DNA of 64,000 nucleotides from Anaeromyces robustus (lineage: Eukaryota; Neocallimastigomycota; Neocallimastigomycetes; Neocallimastigales; Neocallimastigaceae): NCBI GenBank assembly GCA_002104895.1, contig MCFG01000021.1:266001-330000 (forward strand). Reading direction: 5' to 3'. The notes below the pieces were generated by a model, which saw only the letters and a program-made list of their open reading frames with translations, was not told the origin of the DNA and did no database searches. A program made the position numbers and the translations under genes. Shown here in pieces: positions 44,138-57,300 of this stretch (position 1 is the stretch's first letter; each line of letters starts with the position of its first letter).

Positions 44138-47100
44138 ATGAATTATTTTTATATTATAATAATAGTCTTATTAAATATAAGTAAGATAAATATATATCTC
44201 ATTTTAAACATAAAAACAAAATGACATAATCATATTTATTATGATATCAAAATAAATATATCTATATTTTTAGAATTTTTAAATGCTACTCTTACTTTAA
44301 AGGGTATGGCCTTTATAATGAATGCGTATGAAAAGGTTTATAGAGAAATGATAGATGAATTTAATAGATATTCAAAAGATAATAATTTAGATATCTTTTT
44401 AGAATTTAACTTTTTAACTGAAAATAATTCAACATATGATGTTACTGATTATGGTAATGTGATTAATTCACTTCTTACAAAGAAATCCACAAAATACGAT
44501 ATGTATATTTATTTTGACGCTTTTAATGATCTTTTTGCACCACATTTTATCAATTTAAAGGAATATTTAGATGATGATTTTATAAATACATTTCCACCTG
44601 AGTTTATTAAAAGATCATATATTAATAATTCTTTAACAGGAATTGTAATATAAAAAAATGAATTTTTATATTATATATATATATACCTATTATTTTAATT
44701 ATTTTCTCTCATTTTTTTTCCATTTATGAATAATATTTTTACAATAAAAAAAAATCAATTAATAAATTGAAATTTAAATATAAAATAAATAAATAAATGA
44801 ATAAATGTAAATTTCTAATTATTTAATTAATACAATATTATTTTAATATTAATTTATATAAATAAAATTAAAGCCATGTTTTTTATGTACAAATGTTTTA
44901 TATTCTAATCGAGAATTATTAACAAAATATGGAAAAGAACCTCCTAAAACATGGGATGAATTAATAGAAACTTCTAAATACATATTAAATGAAGAAAAAA
45001 AACAAAATAATACTGATTTAATAGCATACAATGGTGTATTTGCAAGTAATAAGAAGATAATAATATTATATATATATAATATTTATATAATATATATAAA
45101 ATAAAATAAAACTATTATTTTATTATTATTATTATTATTAATTATTATTATCCAAGATAACCGTTTTTATTTTATCATAAGATAATAATAATTATCATCA
45201 TCGTTTGAAATAAAATAAAATAAAAAAAAAAAAAAAGTAAACAAACAAATTATATTATTTTTATCCTATTCATTAAGGATTGTTTTAGATACACATTTTT
45301 TTTTTTATAATTAATATTGTTTTAAGGAACACATTTTTATTTTTTAACACATTTTTATTTTTTTTTTATAGAATATTTTATTATATATATATATTTTTAA
45401 TATAAATCCAAATTAATAATTTTATTTTTTTAATTTTTATATTATAAAGAGGATTCTGAAGGAACACTTTCAGTTTTTGAATTTATTCATTCTTTTAGGG
45501 AATCTAAATATTCACCTTATCCATCAATAAGAGATCAGGAAACCAAAGATAGTATAAAAATGATTAAAAAAATTAAGGATGAAATTTCTTCAGGTTTATA
45601 TTATTATTTTATAATTAAAATAGTATAATGAATTATATTAAATTGTGTAAAAAAAAAATTAATAATTAAATATATTTATAATTCATTATAAAAATTATAC
45701 TATTAAATATATATATTTAATATATCTTTTATATTTATAAAACTTTTTTAAAAATGACAAATTTTATTAATAAAATAATATATATATATAATGATAAATG
45801 AAAATCATTCACATAAAATATATATATAAAGATAAAATATTTTCTTCAGATATTCAGTTAACATTTGAAAAATTAAACACAGGAGGTGCCCTTTTTTTAA
45901 AATGCTATTATTTAGGAATTATTCCACAATATATAACTACAGCTCTTCCTGGTAAAAAAGAAGGTATATCTGGATCTATTCTTTCACCAGGATATATTTC
46001 AGTTAGTCGTTATGTAGATAAAGATCATCAAAAGGCAGCTACTGAATTTATAAAATTTTATACTTCTAGAGATACTCAAAAAAAATATTTTATGAAAACT
46101 AACATCTTTTCATCAGTTTCAAGTTTATATGATGATGAAGAAACATGCCAATGGATTGATTGTGATGTAGTAAAACAAGCTAGTCCATATATTTTTGTTG
46201 CTTATGATCCTGGTGAATACACTCAAGAGTATTATTACGCTAAATTTAGACAATATGCTTATGAATATATCTTTGAAAATGAATCTATATCAAAAATAAT
46301 AAAAAAAATGGATGATTTGAAAAAAGTATATTATTTTACTTTTAAAAATTGTGATTCATCTGTTGGATTGATTCTATCTAATGTTGTCTTTATAACATTA
46401 CTTATCATGTGTTTACTTTTAATCTTTTTTGTAATTAACAGAAAATATCTATATAATAAATTTTTACCAAATGAATTTTGGATTATATCTATGTTAGGAT
46501 CTATATTTATTTTGGGAACTATTTTTACATTATATGAAAAATTATCCGTTACAAAATGTTTTCTAAATATAACAATTTTTACTACAAGTTTTTATATAAA
46601 TATTATACCCATCTTTAATCAACTTATTGTTAATTTTCCAAAGACAAATAAAATATCAGATTGGTTTAAAAAACGATCAAATAGATATTTATTTTTATTA
46701 ATTATAATATTTATAAATATTGGATTAATTGGATTAATATTCATTAAGCCTTATACTATTAAAAATGTATTAATTACTGATGGAGAAAATTTTCAAATAT
46801 GTAATTTGAATAGTACGTGGAGTCAAACAATAAGTAGAATAATTTATTATCTTCAAATTTTCATTTTATTAATACTATTATCATTAATATTTATTGAATG
46901 GAATTTAACAGCTATTTTCTTTGATATAAGAATTATAACACCACTTATTTTTACTGATTTATTAATATTAATTATTTATAGAATTTTCAATTATATTAAT
47001 ATTAAAAACTACATTTTTAATGGTATAAATGTGTTTTTTGTTGTCTTTTTCATTTCTTTATCCAATTATATATTTACATGTCTTCTGAAAGTATATTATT

Positions 47101-47363
47101 TGATATTTAATTCTAAAAAAAATTCTATTGAAAATATGATTGAAAAATTGAAAGTAAATGAAATGCAATTTACCCCAGAAGCTTCAACTAATATATCAAC
47201 TAATGAAAGAATAGAATTAAATCTAGATAATAATAATTCTAGTTCATGTACATATAATAGTAATAGAAATAGTCATTCGAATATTATAATGAAAAAAGTT
47301 AATTATAATTCTCCATTTGGTTTATTAATGAAATACCATTATCAAAATACGATATCTAATTAA
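44138..47363 (+). CDS. Class C-like GPCR with extracellular bacterial-type solute-binding domain
   Basis: Five exons (44138-44180, 44274-44644, 44874-45045, 45450-45593, 45850-47363) join in continuous phase to 747 residues. Exon 1 is only 43 bases and encodes a signal peptide (MNYFYIIIIVLLNI). Residues about 15-400 resemble bacterial family-1 extracellular solute-binding proteins of ABC importers: YDMYIYFDAFNDLFAPHFIN, LYSNRELLTKYGKEPPKTWD, LPGKKEGISGS and the Ala/Phe-rich AATEFIKFYTSRDTQKKYF. Seven hydrophobic helices follow from about residue 413, the third starting with a Cys (KCFLNITIF) as in class C receptors. A Ser/Asn-rich cytoplasmic tail ends the protein. The solute-binding domain would close on a ligand, likely a sugar or oligosaccharide, and signal inside. 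Such fusions have, as I recall, been reported from anaerobic gut fungi. Ligand and G protein are unknown. Confidence 0.9.
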
Positions 47364-48711
47364 TACTATTATCAGGAATTATGAAATTATAAAAATATTA
47401 AAAAATCACAATCATATTATAAATACAAATAAATTTTCTGTATATTTTATACGAATAAAGTAGAAATATATTTCATTTTAAAAACTAATGAATTTTGAAA
47501 AACAAAAAATAATTATTATTAATTATAAAAATAAATATATATTTTTTATAAATATATAATGTATTGTATTATTGAATAAATGTTAATTATTAATGGTTAA
47601 ATTGGAAGATAAAACGACGTATATTGGATGATTAATAATAATTAAAATTATTAAGAAGACTTGATATAATATAATAAATTATTAATTCTAATAATTACTT
47701 CTTATAAAAATCAAAATTTTGAAAAGATATCTTCAAAAAACATAAATATATGAAATAATAATAACTAAAATCAAAACTATAAAGATTTAGTGTTTTTATA
47801 ATAATATATGTATAGATTATCAATAAAACTCTATTTTTTTATTTCTTTCTTTAATCATGTATTATTGCCAATATCTTTTTAATGAATGGAAAATAAATAA
47901 TGAAATCTATTAATCTTTATATTAATAGTAAAGCAATAAAGAATATTATAATTTATTTCATTATATATTTAATTTTTTTTTTCACATATATAATAAAATA
48001 ATAATCAAAGAAATTTAATTAAATATAGAAATAATAAATAAAAAATAGAATCAGAAAACTAAAAATATATCAAAATAAATATTATTTAATTATTCTCTAT
48101 ACATGATAAAGTGTTAAATATCTATATATATTAATTTATAAAAATGTAAAAATTCATTATAACAAAATATAAAATAATTATAAAAAATAATTATTGATAA
48201 TAAAATTATTAATTTTATAACATTATAGTATAACATCATATGCCATATAGTATATGATATATATATATATTATCTTTTTTTCTTCTTAAACAAATATATA
48301 TTAAACATATAAAACTATCATATGATAAAAGCATACGATTATTATTATATTATTATTATATTAATTAAATATTTATATATTATTCATTAAATATAAAGTA
48401 ATATGTATTTAAAATGTTTTTTATTATTTCATTTTACTGTTTTTTATTTTAATATATTACTTCAATAATCTATTATACTTTATAATTTTTCTTATTTTTA
48501 ATTATACATTATAAAGCTTTTGTTATTATAAATTTTTTTTTCTCAATAAAAAACTTGTACTATATTTATAAAGTATTAAATATATATATAATTACTATTA
48601 TTCTTTTCTTTTTATAAAATAACAATTTTCAGTCAAAAATAAAAAAAAATAACTTTTCAAATAAGCAATATAAAAACATAAAAATGAAAGTTATAAATTA
48701 AAAAAGAGAAT
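47364..48711. other. Convergent intergenic region
   Basis: The space between the 3' ends of the receptor and glycosidase genes. Plain A/T-rich DNA with ATTATTATATT repeats near 48330-48365. No coding, RNA or clear repeat feature. Confidence 0.55.
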
Positions 48712-50412
48712 TTAAATAAATAAAATTATACTAATAATTAAACTAATAATTAGGGTTTGCAAAGCCAAATGATGTAATTTTAATCCGAAAATAAAACTAA
48801 TAGCATCATCTTTTTCACTATTTTTTTCATCATTTTCAATTGCACTCGTATCAAAAGATTCTACAAAGAACAATGGAGTACTAGAAAGAATAACATTTTT
48901 CTTTTTACCAATATATTTTACCTCTTGTTTATAATCTATTTGTTCAGCATAAAAATCAAAAGTTAATTCTTTTTGTACTGTTGCTTCTGTTTCTTCATCA
49001 AAACATTCAACCCATGCAGAATAAACTATATCATGCCATTCTGTTTCATTTTCTTGTGGGAATTTTGGAATTAACACTGTACCTGTTAATCCTGAACCTA
49101 ATTGATCTCTCCATTTTCTTGTTTTTTCTACATCAACTTTCATTTTTGATAAATTAAATTTTTTTAATACTAATCTAGCTTTAGTGGATGGTTTCATTAA
49201 ATCCATAGCATTTTCCTTAGTTTTTGAACCTATACCAGGTAAATAATCAGCATTACCTTCAGAATTACCATCAGCTGTAACAAAATAATGAATTTGAGTA
49301 ATATTATATTCTAAGGCGTAAATTGGTGTCTTTAAATTAAAATTTCTTCTAATTAAATCACTACCAAATTCACCTGTAGAATCAACACCACTTTCAGAAC
49401 ATATATATATTTTTTCTGGATATTTTTTACCATCAAATCCATATTTTTTAATAAGATATTCATGATTCTTTTTCATGGTCATCATATTCATTGAGTAACT
49501 ATCACTAGCATATTTATTATATACTTTACCTGTTTGTACATCAGTAGTACCATATCTTGGATATTTATGGAAAGATTGACAATCAAAATAAGCACCACCT
49601 TGAGCAGGATATTCAGAAGTAATAGTACCACCATTTGGATTATCCGTATATCTTAAAATTGCATCTAAAAAAGAATCATAACCTAAACCTCCTGTAGCTA
49701 CATAAGCTTCTGGATGATATTTTTTAACAACTTCATAAGTAACTCGAAGTATTCGAATATATGAAAATATATCACCATTCCAGTGTGATAAAATTGTTGG
49801 ATCTGGTGGTTCATTATACCATGAATCAATTTGATTATAACTTCTTGTATAATCTGGTTCATTCCATACTTCATATATTAAGACATAAGGTTTATAATTT
49901 TGAACAACATTATATACATAATATGCCCAATAATTATTTTCATTTACAGTACCATCTTCATTCCAAATCTTCTCATATAGATTTTTAGGTGGAGAATTCT
50001 CAGCATTATTTGGGTTAGTGGAATGAGGATCATCTGGCTTTGCTAAATAAGCAATGAAATCATAAATACCTAATTCATTATTTGCTTTACAATCCCATGT
50101 TTCAATATTATAACCCCACCTAACTAAAAAATCTTCTGGAAGTTTTTTCCTTTGACCATCCAAACCTGCCATTGCAGCTAAATAAGAATTATTAGCATCA
50201 TCCCAATAACCACCACCAATATATCCTAAACAATTACCTGTTCTATATTTTAAATTTGATGGATCTGGTACGGATTTGTATGCACCAATATTTTCATAAT
50301 TTTCTCTTTTTTCATATTGATGTTCATTTAATTCTGATTCTTTTTCAGCCTTTATTGTATAATACAATACTGAAAACAAAAAAAATAATATAGTTTTATT
50401 CATCTGAATCAA
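48712..50412 (-). CDS. Secreted, GPI-anchored clan GH-A glycoside hydrolase (GH39/GH5-like)
   Basis: A single exon of 566 residues. The N terminus is a signal peptide (TILFFLFSVLYYTIKA); the Met at position 4 is an alternative start. A beta/alpha-barrel follows. The acid/base is E185 in IYEVWNEPDYT, the Asn-Glu pair that defines clan GH-A. The probable nucleophile is E340 in IYICSESGVDS, 155 residues later. YFDCQSFHKYP supplies the usual His/Tyr strand between them. The C-terminal part has a beta-rich domain and ends in a hydrophobic segment (LIISLIISIILFI) after a charged spacer, as for a GPI signal. It would act at the cell surface on plant polysaccharide or on the fungal wall; the spacing looks closer to GH39 xylosidase-like than to GH5 cellulases, but the family is uncertain. 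No dockerin, so it is not cellulosomal. It lies tail-to-tail with the receptor gene. Confidence 0.8.
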   Translation of the reverse strand: MIQMNKTILFFLFSVLYYTIKAEKESELNEHQYEKRENYENIGAYKSVPDPSNLKYRTGNCLGYIGGGYWDDANNSYLAAMAGLDGQRKKLPEDFLVRWGYNIETWDCKANNELGIYDFIAYLAKPDDPHSTNPNNAENSPPKNLYEKIWNEDGTVNENNYWAYYVYNVVQNYKPYVLIYEVWNEPDYTRSYNQIDSWYNEPPDPTILSHWNGDIFSYIRILRVTYEVVKKYHPEAYVATGGLGYDSFLDAILRYTDNPNGGTITSEYPAQGGAYFDCQSFHKYPRYGTTDVQTGKVYNKYASDSYSMNMMTMKKNHEYLIKKYGFDGKKYPEKIYICSESGVDSTGEFGSDLIRRNFNLKTPIYALEYNITQIHYFVTADGNSEGNADYLPGIGSKTKENAMDLMKPSTKARLVLKKFNLSKMKVDVEKTRKWRDQLGSGLTGTVLIPKFPQENETEWHDIVYSAWVECFDEETEATVQKELTFDFYAEQIDYKQEVKYIGKKKNVILSSTPLFFVESFDTSAIENDEKNSEKDDAISFIFGLKLHHLALQTLIISLIISIILFI

Positions 50413-51328
50413 TACCCAATAAAAATATTATTTTAAAAAAAAAATAATAATTTAAATCAAAAATATTAATTATTTAAAAATACATCAATACTTATTTTAA
50501 TAAGCTTTATTAATCAAAACTTTTTTTATTAACTATAATTAATTATATTAACTTTAAAAAGCCAATTTTAGCATTAGTTTTAAAAAAAAAAAATTTTTTT
50601 TTTTGATAATTATTATTATTTTATTAATTCTTCATACTTAAATAATTTGTTGATATTACAAAATTTATTACAAAAAAATAATTGGTAAAATATATATATA
50701 GATAATAATTATAAAAAAAAAACTTTCAAATATATCTTTATATATATCTTTATTTATAAAAAAAGAAGAAAATACAATACTTTTATTAATAGTTAAAAAT
50801 GAAAAAAAATAAAACAAAAGTATTTTAATTATGATTAATAAATATATTTTAGGATATATATCTTAATTTCACTTAAAAAAAATTATATAAATATTTTTTA
50901 AAATTTTATCTTTTAAATAATATTTATTAGAAAAGAGAGAGAGAATAAATAATTATTTAATAAATAAAATTTATTTTATAATATATATATATTTCATTTC
51001 TAAATCAAATAATTATAAATTATTAAAATGTTATTAATCACTTTTAATTGTTTATTTTTTATAAATAATAGTAGTATATTGTTTTAAATTATGCTTCATT
51101 TCTTTATTTCTTTTTCTTTTCCTTTCTATTTTCTTTTTTTTGTTGTTGTTGTTATATTTTTTTGAAATAATAGAATTTTAAAAGAGGATAGATCCTTATT
51201 AATTATTATTATTATTATTATTATTATTGTTATTGTTGTTGTCACTATTATTGTTATTGTTAGTAGTGGCGTTACTATTTATTCTACATATTATTCATAT
51301 TAATAAGTCACTCACAAAATTTATAATT
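50413..51328. other. Intergenic region between glycosidase start and polyketide synthase end
   Basis: A/T-rich DNA with an imperfect (ATT)n/(GTT)n array at about 51200-51280 in the probable 3' UTR of the large gene. No coding signal. Confidence 0.55.
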
Positions 51329-54300
51329 TTATATTCTTATGGCATTATTTAATTTTTCTATATCCTCTGTTGTTAAAAAATTATCTAGTATATTATTTGA
51401 ATTGTTATCATCAGATGATAAATATTTTATTATTTTTTTAGCTTGAGCAAGTGCAGCTTTTCTCATATTATCAATATTTGAAACAATATCATTAATATAT
51501 TTTGCTTTATAGGAATCAATGGCACTTATGTTTTCAGTTTCTAATTGTTTTATAAGACTAATATATTTGGTATCATCTTTAGCTTTAACCAATTCTTTCA
51601 TCCAATTAATATTAATTGGATTATTTTTTGAGTAGAAGAAAGAACGACGTGTAATAATTTTCCAATTAGATAAAAGAGCGATTAATATAGCAAGATCAGT
51701 TATTTCACCATTGAGACAACAAATTATTGGTACATTAATATTACTTATTTTAAGACAATTAAAATAAATTTTGTATACTTCTTTAAGTTTAGATTTAGAT
51801 GGTTTTTCTTTTGAAAGTTGTTCTTTTAATGATGGTTCTAAACCTTTAGAGAAGTTTTCCTCATATTCTATAATAAGTACCTTCATTTGTTGAAGTTGTG
51901 AAAGATTTGAAATGGCTTGTCCTAATTCTTCTGCATATTCTAATGTCATATAATGATTTTTCATAGTGAGATTATAAATACCGTTTTCTAAATGTTTATA
52001 AAATACATGCTTATTATCATTGATAGACTTTTTAATTTTATGATCCATATTTATATCATTATTATTATTCTTATTATTATTATTCTTTTTTCCATTAATA
52101 CTACCACCATATTTTAATGTTTTTTCACTGTCAATACTTTCACCAATACTACTATCACCTGTAGAACTTTCCCCATTATTACTATCTCCTACACTACTAT
52201 CACCTACACTACTATCCCCAGCAGTACTTTCTCCACTATTAATAGGTGAATAAGAACGATGATTTGAGGATAATGATGAATAATCACCATATACATACCT
52301 ATGAAGAATATAGTTTTCTTTATCTTCTAGTATTTTATGATGTTTTAGAGGTGGGAATTCTGGCTTAATAAGAAGAGGTATTGTAATTTTACCCTTATTA
52401 AGTTTATACATTAATACATTAGTAACCGGTGCAATATGTTTAGAATATTCATTATTAATTTGGAATCTAGATATCAGTTGAATACATGGGTCTACATCTT
52501 CTCTAAGGAAAAAGTCTAAAATATCAGATAAATCTTCTGAATCGAGTAATTCAATAACTTCGGAAAATTCACGTGATTGATTACCTTGTTTCCATTGAGA
52601 AAGATAGCCAGATCCCTTCATTGCTGGTAAAGAGAAACACTGACTTGAAAGACCTTTTTTTCTTCTATAATAAGTAAGATTATTAAGGAAGGAATTAGCA
52701 GCACCATAAGCAATTTGACCAGGATTACCAAAAAGATCAAGAACAGAAGAGAATAGAACAAAAGTGGAAAGAGGGAAACCAGATTGACTTATTTTATGAA
52801 GGTTTAATGCACCTCTAGCTTTTGGTTCAAATGAAGATATAAAGTTAGAAAAGGAAGAATCACGAATAAGTTTTGGACCAAATTTATTAGCAAAATGGAA
52901 GACACCATCAATAACTGGGGTGGTTTCTTTGAACAATTTTTCTACTTCATTATAATTACAAATATTACATTTAGTTATAGTAACATGAACGCCCTTTTGA
53001 CGTAAAGCATTAACAATAGGATGATTATATTTATTTTCTGGATTAGATGAAGTAGTTAATATAATATGACGAGCTCCACGAAGTTGCATCCAAAGACTAA
53101 CTCTTAATCCAACACCACCAAATGCACCTGTAACTAAATATGATTTATCTTCCTTAAATATACGACTAGGTAAACAATTTTGAATTTCTTCTTCTTCTTC
53201 TTCTTCCTTTTCTTTTTCTTTAACCATTGATAAACATGATTTACCTTGAAGTCGTCCACTTAGAATTTCTATTGAAGCATTACTTATTTTAGATAGAGGA
53301 TAGGTCTTAAGATCAATAATATTTACTGAATAATTTGAAATCATATCAATTGCTTGTCTAACAAATGGTAATATTTGTTGAGTTGTTAGTTTACTCATTT
53401 GAACAATTTTATGAGTAGTTACTTTTTTGGCACTGTGACTGAGATTTCCTACCTTAATATATTCATCATCAACAGGAGTAACTGATCTTAAACATCTTTC
53501 AAGAAGGACTTCTTTTTCTTTTTCAAGTTTAATATTGGCATCAATAATATAATTCACACCTTGACCATCTTTAGACAATTCTTTAACGTTACGAATATAT
53601 TCCGATTCATTTTTGGTAACTATCATATTTTGACGAAGGTTCATAAAAATAGGGTTAGTGCTTTTACTATATTTCATAGTGGGATCATCGATAATGACAG
53701 AAATATTTTTTTGTTGAGCAATAACAATGAGAGCTTGCATTAAATCACTGGCCATTGTAGAAAGAATAACAGATTCATTAGCTTGAATATTATTTAAAAG
53801 ATAAAGAGCCATAGTATAAGCATATACTGAAGAAATTAAATTATGTTGAGCTAAGATATTATTTTTATCAATATGGAAGAGTAAATCTTGATGAATTTTA
53901 ACATATGTAGATGGCACATGATTTGATTGAAGATTAAGACCAAAAATGAAATCGCCACGCTTAAAGTTTTTAACTTTAGATCCTACTTGAACTATAGTAC
54001 CAACACATTCTACTACATTAGAGTTCTTCATACTATCCACTAAATCTGGGAAAGAATTTTGAAGTACATCATTATTTTGAAGAGAAATCATTTTAACCTT
54101 CACAACAACATAATCACTTTCATCTTTGTTATAATTGTTACTTTCTTCTCCATTTCTATTGTTTTTTATCGCACTAGAAGTGGAATAAATATCTGGGATA
54201 CCATAAGATTTTCTAAAAACTATTTTATTAATATTACCAAAACGTTTAGATTCAGAATCGAAATTTTTGGATTGAATTTGAGGAATAGAATCTTTACTTA

Positions 54301-57300
54301 TTAATCTATTAACCAGAATTGTTTTATTATCATCAACAAAAATATCAGGCTCTTCTATAGAAAGACAACCAGAGAATAAACCATATGCAAATCCTTCTAT
54401 TTTATTGGCTTGAATAGAGTACATATGAGAACTCCTTGATTCAGAACGAGCAGCTCTTAACATTCCTGGAATACCTTGAGAAGCAGTAAATAAGTTTTCA
54501 AGATTTTCATCATTCTTTGAATGATCTAATCTTATATTACCAATAATGAAATTAAGGCCATTAGATACATAATATTGAATCTTTACAAAAGCTGTTTCAA
54601 TTGAAGAATCATCTAGAAGACATAAATCAATTAATACAACATTACTTTTATTAATTGTTTGATCCATAATCATTGTTTGAAGATTTTGATTATGAGTATT
54701 TGAATCATTTAATAAAGTGATTTTCATATTCATATTAGAAAGAGTGGGTATAATATTCAATTGTACTTGTGCTTCCTGTGATTTTGTACATAATACAATA
54801 ACGTGAGAAGTAGGAATTGGGAAACTTTTTTGTGGAATGGTGGGATTAATTTTTTCATAATTAAGAACATTATACCAATCTAATGGACGAATTTGTTTTA
54901 ATTTTCTAATCAAAAATTCCATAGTTTTAATTTTGACTAATGGCTGACCAGATTCATCGTAAATAAATAAATCAATAATAACACTATTTAAATCTTGATA
55001 TAATAATTGACTTACACATGTTATAAAATTAGATTTGAAGTAACCTCCATTAGCCATTTCAAATCTCTTTATTTTGTAAGGAAGAATTTGACGATTTCCA
55101 CAACCAAGACCTAAACAAATAATAGAATGGAAACAATTATCAAGAACAGCTGGATGACAAATCATTTTTTCATGGTCTTTTGTGATTTTAATCTTAGCAT
55201 AAGAATACTTTTTACCAGAGCGACCTGATTGAATTAGTTGGAATTCAGGACCATAATGAAGTTGAATAGCCTCAGTACGTTGATATATATAATCTTTATG
55301 AATACCTTCACCTCCATTAACTGTTGAACAACTTTTAATAATTTCAGAAAGATTTGGGAAATTAGTAATTTCTTTTTGAGAAGAAGCATCTACATAAATA
55401 CCTTTACTTATAACAGATCCATCTTGGTGTTTTAATGTAAACTGATGATCTGTATCTTCATAAAGCTTCATAGGAATTGGACCTTTACTATTTAATTGAT
55501 CTTCTGCTTTATTTTGGAAAGATGTTAATCCTATAAATTCTAAATTATTTAAAGCTACAATATTATTAACTTTATTATTATTATTATCATGAATTAATCC
55601 CCTACTTCTCATATAACCATATAATGCACGACTAACACTACCAGCAGCTGGGAAAACAATTTTATTGTTGACTTGATGATCTACTAAATATTTATTATTT
55701 TCATAAATCCAGAAAGCGTCATCTTCACTAGCATAAGATTGGCTATTTGATTTAGATTCAATATAATTGGTTTTTATGTTAGATGAAGATGTTTTACTTT
55801 CATATTTCTGATCTAAATGATCAATAGAACCACTTGCATTTTCATTTCTTAATTTATAAGGATTATTAGAACCACTTGCATTTTCATTTCTTAATTTATA
55901 AGGATCATTAGAATAAATATCTGAAGTAGATTGAACAGAAGTAGGTTTAAATATTTTTTCATTTACAATTGTATTCGAACTTGAACTTGAAATTGAACTT
56001 GGGTTTATTGTTTTTTTAATAGTACTCTCCTGTTTTTGATTTAATATTATAGTTGCTGCTTTTTTCATAGTTTTTTCATCTTTTTGAATTTTTTCTTCTT
56101 TATTTTTTCTTAAAATAGGTACTGAAACTGATTTAGATAGAGTTTTTTCACCTTTTTTCATTTGGGCCAATTTTTCTAAATATCCTACATCCTTCGTCTT
56201 AATACCAACGTTAACATCTCCTGGTAAACCATTTCTCATTGCTTTGAAAAGTTTTCTCAAGTATTTATGATTCCAACAACGAGTTGGAAGATCATAATGA
56301 ATACTATATAGTTGCTTGAAACTATTATCACCACCTTTAACATCTACGTAAGTTTCCCAAAGATGACCAAAATTAAGTTTAGGAGTTACATTATCACCAT
56401 GAAGAAGAGAAATAAAATGAATTAATCTCTTAAAACTAATATTATAATTTGCTTGATTAGTAGAAGAATAATGTTTATGATCATATTTCTCCTCATAGGT
56501 AAATATATTATATATTCTTTTTTTTTCACAGAATGCTTGAGAGGCTTGCTTAATGACAGGATGATCAAAACCTAAACCAATCTCTAAAATATTTTTACCA
56601 TCTGTTGGTAAGGAATTAATTGTGTGTGATAATACTTGAGCATAAAGTACTGGACATCTCATATTCATCCACCAATATTGACCATCTAAAACTCCTGTAT
56701 AAGGTTTTCCTTCTTTGTTGAACTTTACAGTAGAAAACATAGATATATCAGAATCATGAGTTTTAATATCCTTTAAGCTCTCCATTAATTCCTTTTTTAT
56801 AGATTCATTAATCATTTTAGAATGAATGCCAAAAATATCATTATATGTACCTAGAGTTTTAATTTCAACATCCTTTGCCATGGTTACAATTTTGTTCAAG
56901 ATTTCATATTCACCAGAAATAGAACAAGATACTGGACTTTGAATACCTGATATAGATATACCTTCTTTTTCCTTTTCTGTTAACTTAGAAAGAATAAATT
57001 GATTTACTTTACCAACAGAAGAACCTAACATAATAGAATATTGTTTTTGATTTTGCTTATTATAATTACTACTTAAGACTCTACCATAATGATAAAGAAT
57101 CTTAATAGCATCTTTTAAACTTATTTTTTCAGCAGCATAAGCAGCAGCAATTTCACCAGAACCATAACCAATAACAGAAGTTGGATTAACACCATAATAT
57201 TTTAAAAGAGCCGACAAAGATAATTGAATTACACCATTCAACATAATTATCACAGAAGGATCTTTAATAAGATCATGACGGAAGTTTTTCTTCTTCTCTG

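Noticed and set aside
44849-45031. Minus-strand 60-residue frame
   Set aside because: Lies opposite exon 3 of the receptor gene, which has clear solute-binding-protein sequence.
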